From positions 100,659 through 164,658 of the forward strand of contig NZ_PNYB01000014.1 of the NCBI RefSeq assembly GCF_002879855.1: DNA of 64,000 nucleotides, written 5' to 3'. The stretch comes from Trinickia soli (lineage in GTDB: Bacteria > Pseudomonadota > Gammaproteobacteria > Burkholderiales > Burkholderiaceae). Below are positions 8,306 through 19,157 of the stretch, one piece after another; positions within the stretch are counted from its first letter, which is position 1, and each line of letters starts with the position of its first letter. The translations under genes and the position numbers were made by a program. The notes under the pieces were generated by a model, which searched no databases, was not told where the DNA came from, and saw nothing but the letters and a program-made list of their open reading frames with translations.

Positions 8306-9565
8306 ATGTCTCACTTCGCCTATGTCGACGGCGTGCTGCACGCCGAAGGCGTCAGCGCCGTCTCGCTGGCCGAACAATTCGGCACACCGCTTTTCGTCTA
8401 CTCGCGCGCGGCGCTGACTGAAGCGTATCAAGCGTACGCGCATGCGTGCGCCGGTCACCGCGCGTCTGTTCATGTGGCCGTCAAAGCCAACAGCAATCTG
8501 GGCGTGCTCAACGTTTTCGCACGGCTCGGCGCGGGCTTCGACATCGTCTCGGGCGGCGAGCTCGCTCGCGTCCTCGCCGCGGGCGGCCAAGCAAAGGACG
8601 TCGTCTTTTCCGGCGTCGGCAAGAGCGCGGCGGAAATGCGCGAGGCGCTCGAAGCGGGCGTGAAATGCTTCAACGTCGAATCGATTCCCGAACTCGACCG
8701 CCTCAATGCCGTCGCAGCCGAGGTCGGCAAGAAGGCGCGAATCTCGCTGCGCGTCAATCCCGATGTCGACCCGAAAACGCACCCGTACATTTCCACCGGG
8801 CTCAAAGCGAACAAGTTCGGCATTGCATTTGACGAAGCGCGCGCGGCCTATCGAACGGCGGCAGCATTCGCGCATCTCGAAGTCGTCGGCATCGATTGCC
8901 ACATCGGTTCGCAGATCACGGAAATCGCGCCGTATCTCGATGCACTGGAGAAGTTGCTCGATCTCGTCGAACAAATCGAATCGGACGGCATTGCGATTCA
9001 CCATATCGACGTAGGCGGCGGGCTCGGCATCACCTATTCGAAGGAAACGCCGCCCGATACGGGCTTGTTCGTCCGCACCCTGCTCGAGCGCATCGAGGCA
9101 CGCGGGCAAGGCCATCGCGAAGTCTATTTCGAGCCGGGGCGCTCGGTGACGGGCAACGCCGGCATTCTGCTGACCCGCGTCGAGTTTCTGAAGCCCGGTG
9201 CCGAAAAGAATTTCGCGATCGTCGACGCCGCGATGAACGATCTCGCACGGCCCGCCATGTATCAGGCCTATCACGCGATCGATCCGGTCCTGGAACGGCA
9301 CGATATGCCGACGAGACTCTATGACGTGGTCGGCCCTGTCTGCGAAAGCGGCGATTGGCTGGGCCGCGACCGGTCGCTCGCTGTCCTGCCCGGCGATTTG
9401 CTCGCGATCCGCTCGGCCGGCGCGTACGCGTTCGCGATGAGTTCGAACTACAACACGCGGCCGCGTGCAGCCGAAGTCATGGTCGACGATCAGAATGTCT
9501 TTGTCGTCCGTGCGCGCGAAACGGTGCGCGAACTGTTCGCCGGCGAGTCGATTTTGCCGGCCTGA
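8306..9565 (+). CDS. lysA: diaminopimelate decarboxylase
   Basis: 419 residues. It decarboxylates meso-diaminopimelate to L-lysine with pyridoxal phosphate. The PLP lysine is in VAVKANSN, phosphate-binding Gly motifs are at HIDVGGGLGI and EPGRSVTGNAG, and the CESGDWLGRDR active-site cysteine segment is near residue 348. AGGA lies eight bases before the ATG. It probably shares a transcript with lptM. Confidence 0.96.
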   Translation: MSHFAYVDGVLHAEGVSAVSLAEQFGTPLFVYSRAALTEAYQAYAHACAGHRASVHVAVKANSNLGVLNVFARLGAGFDIVSGGELARVLAAGGQAKDVVFSGVGKSAAEMREALEAGVKCFNVESIPELDRLNAVAAEVGKKARISLRVNPDVDPKTHPYISTGLKANKFGIAFDEARAAYRTAAAFAHLEVVGIDCHIGSQITEIAPYLDALEKLLDLVEQIESDGIAIHHIDVGGGLGITYSKETPPDTGLFVRTLLERIEARGQGHREVYFEPGRSVTGNAGILLTRVEFLKPGAEKNFAIVDAAMNDLARPAMYQAYHAIDPVLERHDMPTRLYDVVGPVCESGDWLGRDRSLAVLPGDLLAIRSAGAYAFAMSSNYNTRPRAAEVMVDDQNVFVVRARETVRELFAGESILPA

Positions 9566-9662
9566 CCTGCCCGCCTCACCTCGGCGGACGCAACACAGCA
9601 ATGCGGTGGCTGCCCGGCCACCGCTTGTTCCGCCGCCCGCCCCGCGCCAGGCGACGGACTCA

Positions 9663-10409
9663 TCACCTGGTAGTTCGGTCTCGAACCACGGCCATGCGCC
9701 GGCGGTCGGCAAGCTTGCCGCCCACCCAGAAGGCCACGCGCCAGCCCAGCAAGGCAATCACGATGGCGCCATAGAGCTTCGGCAAGATGAGATCGTGCTT
9801 GCCGGCCTTCATCCACCAGAAGTGCAAAATCGCGAGCACAGCGATGGCATAGACCGCGCGATGCAGGGTCTGCCAGCGACGCCCCAACTTGCGCAAGGCT
9901 GCTTTGGGCGATGTCGCCGCGAGCGGAATCAGCAAAACGAACGCCGCGAAACCGACCGTAATGAACGGACGCTTGCCGATATCTTTCAGGACTTCGGCCA
10001 CGTTGAACCACTTGTCGAACCAGATGTACGTCGTGAAATGCAGCGTCGCATAAAAGAAGGCATAGAGCCCCAACATGCGTCGGAAGCGAATCACGGCATT
10101 GACGCCTGTCATGCGGCGAAGCGGCGTGACGGCCAGCGTGATACAGAGGAATACAAGCGTCCAGAGTCCCGTCGATCGAGTGATGAACTCGATCGGGTTC
10201 GCGCCGAGACGATCGGTCAAGCCGAACAGCACGATGCGCGCGAGCGGGTACAAGGCGGCAACGAACACGCCGATCTTGGCCGGCCGGATCCAGCGGTCGA
10301 CGCCGCTGCGAGCGCGCACCGCCCCGCCATGGCCTGGGGGGGCGGGCCGAACGCCCGGTCGGTTCCGACGGTCGGTTGCAGCCGTCAGCGTTTGCGTATC
10401 GAGAGACAT
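9663..10409 (-). CDS. msrQ: heme b membrane subunit MsrQ
   Basis: 248 residues. About six membrane helices with conserved histidines (ATLHFTTYIWF, LHRAVYAIAVLAILHFWW) fit the ferric-reductase-like MsrQ family, which passes quinone electrons to periplasmic MsrP. The N-terminus has a ~35-residue soluble extension. It lies 24 bases after msrP, an operon. Confidence 0.93.
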   Translation of the reverse strand: MSLDTQTLTAATDRRNRPGVRPAPPGHGGAVRARSGVDRWIRPAKIGVFVAALYPLARIVLFGLTDRLGANPIEFITRSTGLWTLVFLCITLAVTPLRRMTGVNAVIRFRRMLGLYAFFYATLHFTTYIWFDKWFNVAEVLKDIGKRPFITVGFAAFVLLIPLAATSPKAALRKLGRRWQTLHRAVYAIAVLAILHFWWMKAGKHDLILPKLYGAIVIALLGWRVAFWVGGKLADRRRMAVVRDRTTR

Positions 10410-10433
10410 GGAGAGCGCCCCTTGGTGCTTACT

Positions 10434-11438
10434 TCAAAAGAATTTGCGCAAATCCATGCCCTGGTACAGCGAGGCGACGAGATTGCCGTAGCCGTTGAAC
10501 ATCAACGTTTTCCGCTTGGGCGTGAAAAAGCCGTCCTCGCCAATGCGCCGCTCGGTGGCCTGGCTCCAGCGCGGATGATCGACGTTCGGGTTCACATTCG
10601 AATAAAACCCGTATTCGTTAGGCGCATACGTGTTCCAACTCGTCGGCGGTTGCTTTTCGACGAAGCGAATCTTGACGAGCGACTTCGCGCTTTTGAACCC
10701 ATACTTCCACGGCACCACGATGCGAACCGGCGCGCCGTTCTGATTCGGCAACACCTGACCGTAGACGCCGACGGTCAGGAGCGCGAGCGGGTTCATCGCC
10801 TCGTCCAGGCGCAGCCCTTCAGAATATGGCCACTCGAGGATCGGTTCGGCGATGCCCGGCATCTGCGATGGATCGGCAAGCGTAATGAACTGCACGAACT
10901 TCGCATTGCCTGTGGGCTGGGCGCGCTTGATGAGTTCCGCAAGTGGGTACCCTACCCACGGAATGACCATCGACCACCCTTCGACGCAGCGGTGCCGATA
11001 CACGCGCTCTTCGAGCGGCGCGAGCTTGAGCAACTCGTCGATGTCATAGACCTTCGGATTCTTGATTTCGCCCTCGACGCTTACGCGCCAGGGATGCGGC
11101 CGCAAGGTGCCGGCGTTATGGGACGGGTCGCTCTTGTCCGTGCCAAATTCGTAGAAGTTGTTATAGGTCGTGACGTCCTTGTACGGCGTGACCTTGTCGC
11201 CGACGACGAATTTGGCATTCGTCGTCGCCCCGAGCTTCTGCGCTTTCGGGTCCGGTGACGCATAGGCACCCAATGCGGCACGGCTGATCCCGAGCGCGCC
11301 CGAGGCCACCGCCAGCCCCGCTACGCCGGCAGCCTGCAAGACGCGTCGACGATTCTCGAACACCTCACGCGGCGTAATTTCGCTGGCGGCGATGTCTTCG
11401 CCGGTCAATAAGACACGCTGCTCTCGTTTGATCCCCAC
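10434..11438 (-). CDS. msrP: protein-methionine-sulfoxide reductase catalytic subunit MsrP
   Basis: 334 residues, exactly the usual length when the GTG at 11438 is taken as start. AAGGAG sits seven bases before it, and the longer open frame upstream runs through a terminator. A twin-arginine signal ([13 protein letters not shown]) exports the folded enzyme. The molybdopterin-ligating cysteine is in [12 protein letters not shown]. The enzyme repairs oxidised methionines in periplasmic proteins, with msrQ as electron donor. Confidence 0.94.
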   Translation of the reverse strand: MGIKREQRVLLTGEDIAASEITPREVFENRRRVLQAAGVAGLAVASGALGISRAALGAYASPDPKAQKLGATTNAKFVVGDKVTPYKDVTTYNNFYEFGTDKSDPSHNAGTLRPHPWRVSVEGEIKNPKVYDIDELLKLAPLEERVYRHRCVEGWSMVIPWVGYPLAELIKRAQPTGNAKFVQFITLADPSQMPGIAEPILEWPYSEGLRLDEAMNPLALLTVGVYGQVLPNQNGAPVRIVVPWKYGFKSAKSLVKIRFVEKQPPTSWNTYAPNEYGFYSNVNPNVDHPRWSQATERRIGEDGFFTPKRKTLMFNGYGNLVASLYQGMDLRKFF

Positions 11439-11547
11439 GATGCTGCTCCTTAATGATCCCGGGCTCTCGGCTCGTCGCGTCGGTTCAACGCTATGGAGCC
11501 CGCTTGCCTGGTATACGACGACCGCAGGCAACCGGATGCACCGCCGA

Positions 11548-11586
11548 AACAAAAAACCGCCGATGGCGCGACCATGCGGCGGTTTC
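11548..11586 (-). terminator. rho-independent terminator after ccsB
   Basis: An 8-bp stem (AAACCGCC/GGCGGTTT, 11554-11561 with 11578-11585) followed on the minus strand by a T run. It separates ccsB from msrP. Confidence 0.85.
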
Positions 11587-11637
11587 TTCAGACTGGCTCG
11601 ATTGGAAGCGCGACCGAAATCGACGCCGGCGCATCCG

Positions 11638-12843
11638 TTACAGCTTGCCGTAGCTATGCAAGCCCGACAAGAACATATTGACGCCAAGGAATGCGAAGGT
11701 TGTCACGAGCAAACCCGTGAGCGCCCACCACGCCGCGGCTGCGCCCCGAAGGCCTTTCATCAGACGCATGTGCAGCCATGCAGCGTAGTTGAGCCAGACG
11801 ATCAACGCCCAGGTTTCTTTCGGATCCCAACTCCAATAGCCGCCCCAGGCTTGGGCAGCCCACAATGCGCCGAGAATCGTTGCGACCGTGAAAAACGCGA
11901 AGCCGACGGCAATCGACTTGTACATGACGTCGTCGAGCACGGCGAGCGGCGGCAGCCGATCGGCCAGAATACCGCGCTCGCTGAGCAGATAGGCCACGCC
12001 GACCATCGCTGAAAGGGCGAACGAACCGTAGCCGATGAAGTTCGCGGGCACATGGATCTTCATCCACCAGCTCTGTAGCGCCGGCACGAGCGGCTGAATC
12101 TGCTGTGCGTCGCGTGCAACCGAGTACCACATCAGGAAGCCGACCGCCGCGCTGATGACGAGCAACACGAAGGCGCCCATCGCGCGCGTTGCATAGTGCT
12201 GCTCGTAGTAAAGGTAGAACAACGCCGTGATCAAACAAAACAGCACGAACACTTCATAGAGGTTCGAGATCGGAATATGGCCGACATCCGCGCCGATCAG
12301 ATACGACTCGTACCAGCGGACCATCATGCCCGTGAAACCCATCAGGACGGCGAACCACGTCAATTTGGATCCGATCGCGCCCCCGGACGGCGAGCGCGAC
12401 AGCAGGCCGATCCAATAGAACAGCGTCGCGAACACGAACAACGCGCTCATCCAGAGAATGGCGGACTGGCTCGACAGGAAGTACTTGAGCAGAAACACCG
12501 AGTCGGCACGCGACAAATCGCCGTGATAGAGCTGCAATGACAGCAGCGAGAACGCCGCGATCGCGACGGCGAGCAACCGCACCGGTTTCCAGCGCCAGCC
12601 GAGCACGATGAGCGCCGGCGCCGCGCAGACGAGCACGAGCTTGTCGTAGTAGTTCATGAACGCGTGGTAACGCGACAGCCCAAAACCGGCGCCGCCGACG
12701 ACCGCAAGCGCGAATAGCCAATCGAACACCCCGAGACGGCGCAGGAACGGGCGCTCGTCCAGAGCGCCGAACTGCGAGGCGGCCTGTGAAGCGACCTTTG
12801 AAGCGTCCGCTGGTCTGGGGGAAGAAGCGTGTGTCAGATCCAT
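11638..12843 (-). CDS. ccsB: cytochrome c biogenesis protein CcsB/ResC (system II)
   Basis: 401 residues, polytopic. It carries the heme-handling WWD motif ([14 protein letters not shown], about residue 305) and flanking histidines. Together with ResB it exports heme and attaches it to apocytochrome CXXCH motifs on the periplasmic side. It starts 15 bases after resB and ends before a clear terminator, so the two form an operon. Confidence 0.93.
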   Translation of the reverse strand: MDLTHASSPRPADASKVASQAASQFGALDERPFLRRLGVFDWLFALAVVGGAGFGLSRYHAFMNYYDKLVLVCAAPALIVLGWRWKPVRLLAVAIAAFSLLSLQLYHGDLSRADSVFLLKYFLSSQSAILWMSALFVFATLFYWIGLLSRSPSGGAIGSKLTWFAVLMGFTGMMVRWYESYLIGADVGHIPISNLYEVFVLFCLITALFYLYYEQHYATRAMGAFVLLVISAAVGFLMWYSVARDAQQIQPLVPALQSWWMKIHVPANFIGYGSFALSAMVGVAYLLSERGILADRLPPLAVLDDVMYKSIAVGFAFFTVATILGALWAAQAWGGYWSWDPKETWALIVWLNYAAWLHMRLMKGLRGAAAAWWALTGLLVTTFAFLGVNMFLSGLHSYGKL

Positions 12844-12858
12844 GATGATTACCGAGTA

Positions 12859-15102
12859 TCAATCTTGCGAGTCGGAGGACGACTCGATCTTCGCGTCGAG
12901 CACAGGATCGGCGGACGACGCGCGCCTCTCGAGTGCGCTATCACGCGCTGTGGCGGCGTCGTGGGCCGTGGCGCCGAGCGTCGCGCCGGCGGCGTCTCGC
13001 ACCTTGGCGAACTCCTTCTCAAAATCGAGCGTCTTGCGCGCCGTCGACATCGCCATCACGACCGACGTGCCGACAGCCGAGTCCTTCAGCCAGAACCAAA
13101 GCCGCCGCTCGCGTACGTAAAACATCGAAAAGATGCCGGCAACGAGAAGCAAGCTGCCAAGATACACCACTTTTTTACCCGGCGCGCGCGTGAGCTGGAA
13201 CACCGAAGCTTGCACCTGCTTGAACGAATCCAGCTGCAAATAGACCGGCGATCCATACAAAAAGCTGTCAGAAAGCGCGTTGATCGAGTTCTGCACGAAG
13301 CGGCTCGTGTCCGCATTCGGCTGCGCATCGCTCTGCCCGGCCTGCTCGCGCGCGAGTTGCCAAAGATCCCACGTCGAGCCCTCCAACATGCGCAGCAACA
13401 GCGAAGCCGCCTTCTCCTGCTCGCCCTTCGGAACCGAATGGTCGATGAAGGTGGCGATCGATTGGAAGCCGCCAGCGGGCTGTCCGGGCGCTGCGCCGTC
13501 GGCGCTCGTGTCCGCCCCGGCGAAAAGGGACAAAACGCGCGCCGCGCTTTCTTCGAGATGTGCCCGCAGATCGGGATTCGAATCGGCGATCGAGCGTTGT
13601 GCAAACCGATGCGCGGCTTGCGCGCGCATCGTGGGATTCTCGAGCGCGGCGCGCAGCAGCATCCACTGTTTCACACTGCCCTGCTCGTCGGCCGGGATGC
13701 GCAAATAACGGAACGGATCGTTCGGCGTGGTGCGCATGCCCGCGAGGAGGAACCGCACGCCGTCCACGTCGACGGGCAGCATGTAGTTGTTGAACTCGCG
13801 CGCCTGCCCATCGGTGCCGCGGATCTTGTACTGGACCGACGGTCCGACGTTGTGCAAATCGAGCGGCTTCGACGATTTGGCGCCCGAACCGAGCCGCTCG
13901 TCGAAGACTTCCTTGAGCGAAGAGTGCGCAACCACGCCACGCGCGTCGGTTTGCCCGCTGCCATTCGTGATGTTTTCGACGTTGATGGCACGGAAATCGG
14001 CGAACTCGACCGTTTGACCACTCACACCGGGCATCGACGCCGAGAGCGGCGCGGAACTGCCGATGGCGCCGTTGACCGCCATCGTTTTCACCGAGTCGCC
14101 CGTCATCGGCCATGCCGTCATCGACATTTCCGAACCGCCGTCCTGGAAACTCGATTGGTAGATCGACACGCCGTCGTACGTGAACGGTTTGTTCACTTCC
14201 ACACGAGCCGGTATGCGCTGCCCCGTTGCGTGATCGACGACGACGATGTCGCTCGCGAACAGTTTGGGCATGCCCGTCGAGTAGTAATCGACGATGAACT
14301 TCTTGAGCTCGATCGAAAACGGCAGGTCTTGAATCAGCGAACCGTTCGGCTCATTGAGGATGGCCGTCGAAACGTGCTGCCCCTCGGGCACCCACGCATA
14401 GCCGCGGAAGGTCGGGTTCGACGTCGAGAGCCGGTGCGCGGGCGAGATGTCGTTGATGACGGCGCTCGTCGAGATCGGCGATTTGCCGAACAGCCACATT
14501 TGGAATTTGATCGGCAGGTTGCTGTCCATCAACCCGCCAATGCAGATGACGACGATCGCCAAGTGCGCAAAGATGTATCCGATCTTGGCCAGTGCCCCGC
14601 GCTTCGCGGCGATCAGCGTCGCGCCGTCCACGTCGCGTACGACATACCGGTAGCCTAGCTTGCCTGCCAGCGCGGACAAGCGCTTCGTCGTTTCGTCGCG
14701 CGACTGGCCGGCTGCATACTCGGCCTTGTGATGGAACGCGCGCAAGCTGCCCTCGCGCACTTTGACCTTCCAGCTCTTGATGTCGGCGATCAGTTTCGGC
14801 GCGTTGCGCATGACGCAAAGCGAGATCGATACGATCAGGAAGCCAAGAATCAACATGAACCACCAGGCACTGTAGACGGTGAACAGGCCCAGCGCGCGGA
14901 AGATGTCGGCCCAGAACGGGCCGAACTGGTTGACGTAGTTCGGGTAGGGGTCGTCCTGTGTGAGCACGGTGCCGATGACGCTTGCGATCGCGAGCACGAC
15001 GAGCAGCGCAATCGCAAAACGCATCGAACTGAGCAGCTCGATTGTCCTTTTGAGAACCTGCCGGTCCGACTTCACTTGATACCCCGAGGTGGTGACGCTC
15101 AT
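12859..15102 (-). CDS. resB: cytochrome c biogenesis protein ResB (system II)
   Basis: 747 residues. Three membrane helices lie in the first ~230 residues and one near residue 650, around a large periplasmic domain, as in ResB/Ccs1. GGGAG lies before the ATG. The last ~75 residues form a charged Ala/Ser-rich cytoplasmic tail. It works with CcsB in cytochrome c synthesis; a cytochrome c4 gene lies just upstream on the same strand. Confidence 0.94.
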   Translation of the reverse strand: MSVTTSGYQVKSDRQVLKRTIELLSSMRFAIALLVVLAIASVIGTVLTQDDPYPNYVNQFGPFWADIFRALGLFTVYSAWWFMLILGFLIVSISLCVMRNAPKLIADIKSWKVKVREGSLRAFHHKAEYAAGQSRDETTKRLSALAGKLGYRYVVRDVDGATLIAAKRGALAKIGYIFAHLAIVVICIGGLMDSNLPIKFQMWLFGKSPISTSAVINDISPAHRLSTSNPTFRGYAWVPEGQHVSTAILNEPNGSLIQDLPFSIELKKFIVDYYSTGMPKLFASDIVVVDHATGQRIPARVEVNKPFTYDGVSIYQSSFQDGGSEMSMTAWPMTGDSVKTMAVNGAIGSSAPLSASMPGVSGQTVEFADFRAINVENITNGSGQTDARGVVAHSSLKEVFDERLGSGAKSSKPLDLHNVGPSVQYKIRGTDGQAREFNNYMLPVDVDGVRFLLAGMRTTPNDPFRYLRIPADEQGSVKQWMLLRAALENPTMRAQAAHRFAQRSIADSNPDLRAHLEESAARVLSLFAGADTSADGAAPGQPAGGFQSIATFIDHSVPKGEQEKAASLLLRMLEGSTWDLWQLAREQAGQSDAQPNADTSRFVQNSINALSDSFLYGSPVYLQLDSFKQVQASVFQLTRAPGKKVVYLGSLLLVAGIFSMFYVRERRLWFWLKDSAVGTSVVMAMSTARKTLDFEKEFAKVRDAAGATLGATAHDAATARDSALERRASSADPVLDAKIESSSDSQD

Positions 15103-15223
15103 TCAAACTCCCGTCGACCAGAGTTCAGGCTTTTACGTGTCGACGAAAGCCGGCGCTTTAGCGCTTTCTTTCGTCCCATGCAGAGCGGTGACTCCGGTGC
15201 AATACAAAGCAATACACAACAGC

Positions 15224-15273
15224 AAAAAAGGGTGAGGGCCAGCCGCCGAGGCGGTGGCGCTCCCACCCTTTTC
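15224..15273 (-). terminator. rho-independent terminator after the cytochrome c4 gene
   Basis: AAAAGGGTG pairs with CACCCTTTT around an inner GC-rich stem (GCCGCC/GGCGGT region); the minus strand ends in a T run. It isolates the cytochrome gene from resB. Confidence 0.75.
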
Positions 15274-15319
15274 TTGTTCTCGCCGGGAGGCCCGGCGGGT
15301 TATTCGTTCCCGGTGGCGC

Positions 15320-15979
15320 TCAATGCAGGCCGGCGACGTAATCGGCGACCGCTTTGATCTCGCTGTCCGAGAGCCGCGCCGCAATGCCATGCATCGCGTC
15401 GTTGTTGTTGCGTGCCCCGGCGCCTTGCTGGAAGGCATGAAGCTGCGCAACGGTGTAATCGGCCCACTGCCACGACAGCCGCGGGTACTGCACGGGAATG
15501 CCCATTCCCGTCGGACCGTGACAGCTCGCGCAGGCCGGCACGCCCTTGTCGGCGATGCCCGCGCGATAAATCTTTTGGCCCTCAGGCACCGTCGCCGCAT
15601 CGTGCGCGACGCCCGGCTTCGGCGTTTGCGACGCGAAATACGCGGCGACGTTAACCATGTCGCTGTCGGACAAGGCGCCCGCCATGCCGGCCATGATTGG
15701 ATTGTTGCGAGCGGCCGTCTTTGCGCCCGCCTGCACCTTGAAATCTTTCAGTTGCTTGACGAGATACGCCTCGTGCTGCCCCGCCAGCTTCGGAAACGAC
15801 GCGCTCGCGCTGTTGCCGTCGGCTCCGTGGCAGGACGCGCAGACCTGCATCGCAATCGCCTGCCCTCGGTTCATGTCCGGCTTCGGTGCATCCGCCGCTC
15901 TCGTTTGTGCCGCCAAACTCAACAAACCCGCTGCTGCAACGACCTGAAGCACCTTCAAAGACATGCACAGTCGATTCAT
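15320..15979 (-). CDS. diheme cytochrome c4
   Basis: 219 residues. A Sec signal peptide (to about residue 29) is followed by two homologous cytochrome c halves, each with a heme site: CASCHG in the first and CASCHG in the second, and a methionine in each half. Such c4 proteins carry electrons in the periplasm between the bc1 complex and terminal oxidases. The start is taken as ATG at 15979; a GTG two codons earlier and an ATG five codons later are also open. Its maturation machinery (resB-ccsB) is downstream. Confidence 0.93.
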   Translation of the reverse strand: MNRLCMSLKVLQVVAAAGLLSLAAQTRAADAPKPDMNRGQAIAMQVCASCHGADGNSASASFPKLAGQHEAYLVKQLKDFKVQAGAKTAARNNPIMAGMAGALSDSDMVNVAAYFASQTPKPGVAHDAATVPEGQKIYRAGIADKGVPACASCHGPTGMGIPVQYPRLSWQWADYTVAQLHAFQQGAGARNNNDAMHGIAARLSDSEIKAVADYVAGLH

Positions 15980-16307
15980 TCGCACACCCGGTTTCGTCTT
16001 GTGAGAATAGAGTGCCCTCCAGCGCCCGGTGTCCGGGCGCCGCCTTTGCAGGCGCGCAGGATCGCCAAGCGGCCAGGCGAGTTCCCCGAGAGGTCAATGC
16101 AAAAACGACGGCGACCTATCGCCGCTAAAAGCCACGCGGCAATGAGCCCGAAGCGCTCCGTCATGCTTGGCAAACACCCGGGCCGGCCTTGAGTAAACCG
16201 TCGTATTGTACAATAACTCGCTAATCGCCAAGACGCCAGTCGGGCATGTCCCGGCCTCGTCAGCGCCGTCACCTGGGCCTCGCGCACGCCCTCCTTCCTG
16301 TCCCGCC
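15980..16307. other. divergent intergenic gap before engB, with a 12-bp palindrome
   Basis: 328 bases with no gene. It must hold promoters for the cytochrome c4 gene (minus) and engB (plus). A perfect palindrome TATTGTACAATA sits at 16204-16215, about 95 bases before the engB ATG; it could be an operator or overlap a -10 element. An open frame continuous with engB begins in it but lacks the family N-terminus. Confidence 0.45.
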
Positions 16308-16955
16308 ATGGCCTTCCTGCTGCATCAAGCCCGCTTTCACACGACCGTCAACCACTTGCGCGACCTGCCCGCCACGGTCCAGCCCGAGATCGCCTTCGCC
16401 GGCCGATCGAATGCCGGCAAGTCGACGGCCATCAACCTCCTGTGCAACCAAAAGCGACTCGCCTTCGCCAGTAAGACGCCAGGCCGCACGCAGCATATCA
16501 ATTACTTCAGCGTCGGGCCCGAGCGCGAACCGGCCGGCTACCTCGTCGACCTGCCCGGCTACGGCTATGCCGAAGTGCCCGGCGCCGCCAAGGCGCACTG
16601 GGAGGCGCTGCTGGCGAGTTACCTGCAAAGCCGCGCCCAGCTGCGCGGCATGATCCTGATGATGGATTCGCGCAGGCCGTTGACCGACCTCGACAGACGC
16701 ATGATCGAGTGGTTTGCGCCGACGGGCAAGCCGATTCACACGCTGCTGACCAAGTGCGACAAACTGACGCGGCAAGAGTGCGTCAACGCGCTGCGCGCAA
16801 CGGAAAAAGGTTTGGCTGAATATCGCGCGGCGGGCTACGCGGGGGAACTCACGGCACAACTGTTTTCGGCGCTCAAACGCGTCGGACTCGACGAAGCGCA
16901 TGCCCGCATCGAAGGTTGGTTGGCCGCCGGCACGAGTCAGGGCTCATCGGACTGA
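16308..16955 (+). CDS. engB: ribosome biogenesis GTPase EngB/YsxC
   Basis: 215 residues. The GTPase motifs are G1 [10 protein letters not shown]3 DLPGYGYA and G4 TKCDKL. EngB assists late assembly of the large ribosomal subunit. The ATG at 16308 ([10 protein letters not shown]) is chosen because it gives the usual N-terminus; the frame is open for 34 more codons upstream, which are low-complexity Pro/Arg and unlikely to be translated. It stands alone as a transcript facing hemB. Confidence 0.94.
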   Translation: MAFLLHQARFHTTVNHLRDLPATVQPEIAFAGRSNAGKSTAINLLCNQKRLAFASKTPGRTQHINYFSVGPEREPAGYLVDLPGYGYAEVPGAAKAHWEALLASYLQSRAQLRGMILMMDSRRPLTDLDRRMIEWFAPTGKPIHTLLTKCDKLTRQECVNALRATEKGLAEYRAAGYAGELTAQLFSALKRVGLDEAHARIEGWLAAGTSQGSSD

Positions 16956-17094
16956 AATCGGCGCGATGCGGCGCCGGCTGCCAGCAGGACAATCCTCGTG
17001 GCCTTGCCTGACGCGGGCACGATGTGCGCGAGCAGCAGGAATCGATGCGGCACAGCGTCGCGGCGCGAGTGGCTAAAAATTACAAAGAATCGAA

Positions 17095-17220
17095 ATAAAA
17101 AAACCCGCCGAACGTCGGCGGGTTAAACAGCCTAATCGAAAAAACGACAGGCACCCGCTCAGGGAGGAGAAGCGGGGAGGTCCGCAGCATGCGCTCATCG
17201 AGAGGCACGCGCTTCGCTCG
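17095..17220 (-). ncRNA. candidate small RNA with anti-Shine-Dalgarno loop
   Basis: On the minus strand, in the 349-base gap between the plus-strand genes engB and hemB, a TATGAT -10-like hexamer (17227-17232) is followed by about 125 bases that end in a strong terminator (17102-17124 stem plus a seven-T run). Inside is a stem CCCGCT/AGCGGG whose loop reads TCTCCTCCCTG, complementary to a Shine-Dalgarno; a second CCTCCCC lies just before it. A 5' stem (ATCGAG/CTCGAT) is also possible. No protein-coding frame is convincing. The -35 is weak. C-rich-loop trans-acting RNAs are known in several proteobacteria, and I recall a toxic betaproteobacterial family of this type, not verified here. Confidence 0.6.
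17100..17124 (-). terminator. strong rho-independent terminator facing the minus strand
   Basis: AACCCGCCGA pairs with TCGGCGGGTT around ACG, followed on the minus strand by a long T run. On the plus strand the tail is GTTAAAC, so it is much stronger for minus-strand transcripts, although both neighbouring genes are on the plus strand. Confidence 0.85.
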
Positions 17221-17292
17221 ATCGCTATCATATACCATTGTTTGCAAAAGTTTTTGCGCCGACTCTCTCGGCGTTTCCCACCAATTCGATAG

Positions 17293-18303
<1,011 letters not shown>

Positions 18304-18436
18304 CCTGTGCAGCGTCTGCGCGCGCATGAAATGTGGCCTTATCGCGGCGGCCGAACCGTGTGCGAGGGCCGCATTTCGATTTCGTGCAGGTAGGCATGTG
18401 GCGCCCGAACCGTACCTGTGACTGAGCGCTCGGACG

Positions 18437-18949
18437 TCAGCGCTTCACAGAGTCGAAAACGCGCAGTTCCTGCCAGTTCGATTTGCTCTTCGGAATAAAT
18501 TCGTGCACGTGCGCGTACGAAACCTGGTATTGGTCGTGCGCACGCGCATTGGCGAATACCAGATGGAAGGCGACGTCGAAGTCGGTCTCGTTATGGAGAT
18601 ATGGCACCTGCTGGTGGCGTTTTAGACCGGTCGCCAAGACGGTTGCCGTGAAAGAGAGCTCACCTGGATGCTTATGGACACTGAGGTACTCCTTACCGAG
18701 CCGCAATTGTTTCTGAACAGCTATTTGGCTGTGGTCTTTAAGCGTGATGTAGATATCGTGATAAATTGGCCTATCGCGCGAGGTCGGTGCATGAGGCGCA
18801 GTTGAAGTGTCTCCCGTGTTTGAAGCATCACCCGTAGCTGAAGCAGTGCCCGCGGTTGGCGTATCACCCGTGGTTTGCGCCAAAGCGATTGGGCTGGCAA
18901 AAGCGAGCGTGAGCAGAGAAAGGAGCAATGCGGGAGCGAGGCGTCTCAT
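18437..18949 (-). CDS. hypothetical secreted protein with Thr/Gly/Asp-rich linker
   Basis: 170 residues from the ATG at 18949, which has AGGAAG before it; an upstream in-frame start at 18991 would add 14 residues before the signal peptide. A Sec signal (MRRLAPALLLSLLTLAFA, probable cleavage after ALA) is followed by a low-complexity linker with imperfect T-G-D repeats (about 26-52) and a ~115-residue beta-rich domain with several His (HKHPGELSF, LKRHQQVPYLHNE, SYAHVHEF). I do not recognise the family. Base composition is more AT-rich than its neighbours, hinting at acquisition. Confidence 0.7.
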   Translation of the reverse strand: MRRLAPALLLSLLTLAFASPIALAQTTGDTPTAGTASATGDASNTGDTSTAPHAPTSRDRPIYHDIYITLKDHSQIAVQKQLRLGKEYLSVHKHPGELSFTATVLATGLKRHQQVPYLHNETDFDVAFHLVFANARAHDQYQVSYAHVHEFIPKSKSNWQELRVFDSVKR

Positions 18950-19001
18950 CGATTCTTCCTTTTGCAGTGACATTAATCGCTCCGCCATCACACGAAGGAG
19001 A

Positions 19002-19157
19002 TTATTCGTCGATTAATGAAGTGCTGTAAATGGGATAACCTATTCCGCCCCGCCAATACCTCGCAGGGTCCTGACCAGTATAGTAGACCTGAATGATGGG
19101 CAAGCAGCCGTTGTCATCTAATACGGAAGCGATATTCACTATCTGAATGATGGGCAT
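19002..19157 (-). CDS. doubtful 51-residue open frame with internal repeat
   Basis: The frame starts MPIIQIVNIASVLDDNGC and repeats LPIIQ eighteen residues later, because a 14-base direct repeat (CTGAATGATGGGCA on the plus strand) occurs at 19089-19102 and 19143-19156. It ends 53 bases before the hypothetical secreted gene on the same strand. Codon use is AT-rich and no ribosome site is seen. It may be a small gene, a remnant of a larger one, or noise. Confidence 0.25.
   Translation of the reverse strand: MPIIQIVNIASVLDDNGCLPIIQVYYTGQDPARYWRGGIGYPIYSTSLIDE

Noticed and set aside
15986..16307. An N-terminal extension of EngB from 16206
   Set aside because: The 34 added residues are Pro/Arg low complexity and the family starts at the [10 protein letters not shown] methionine.
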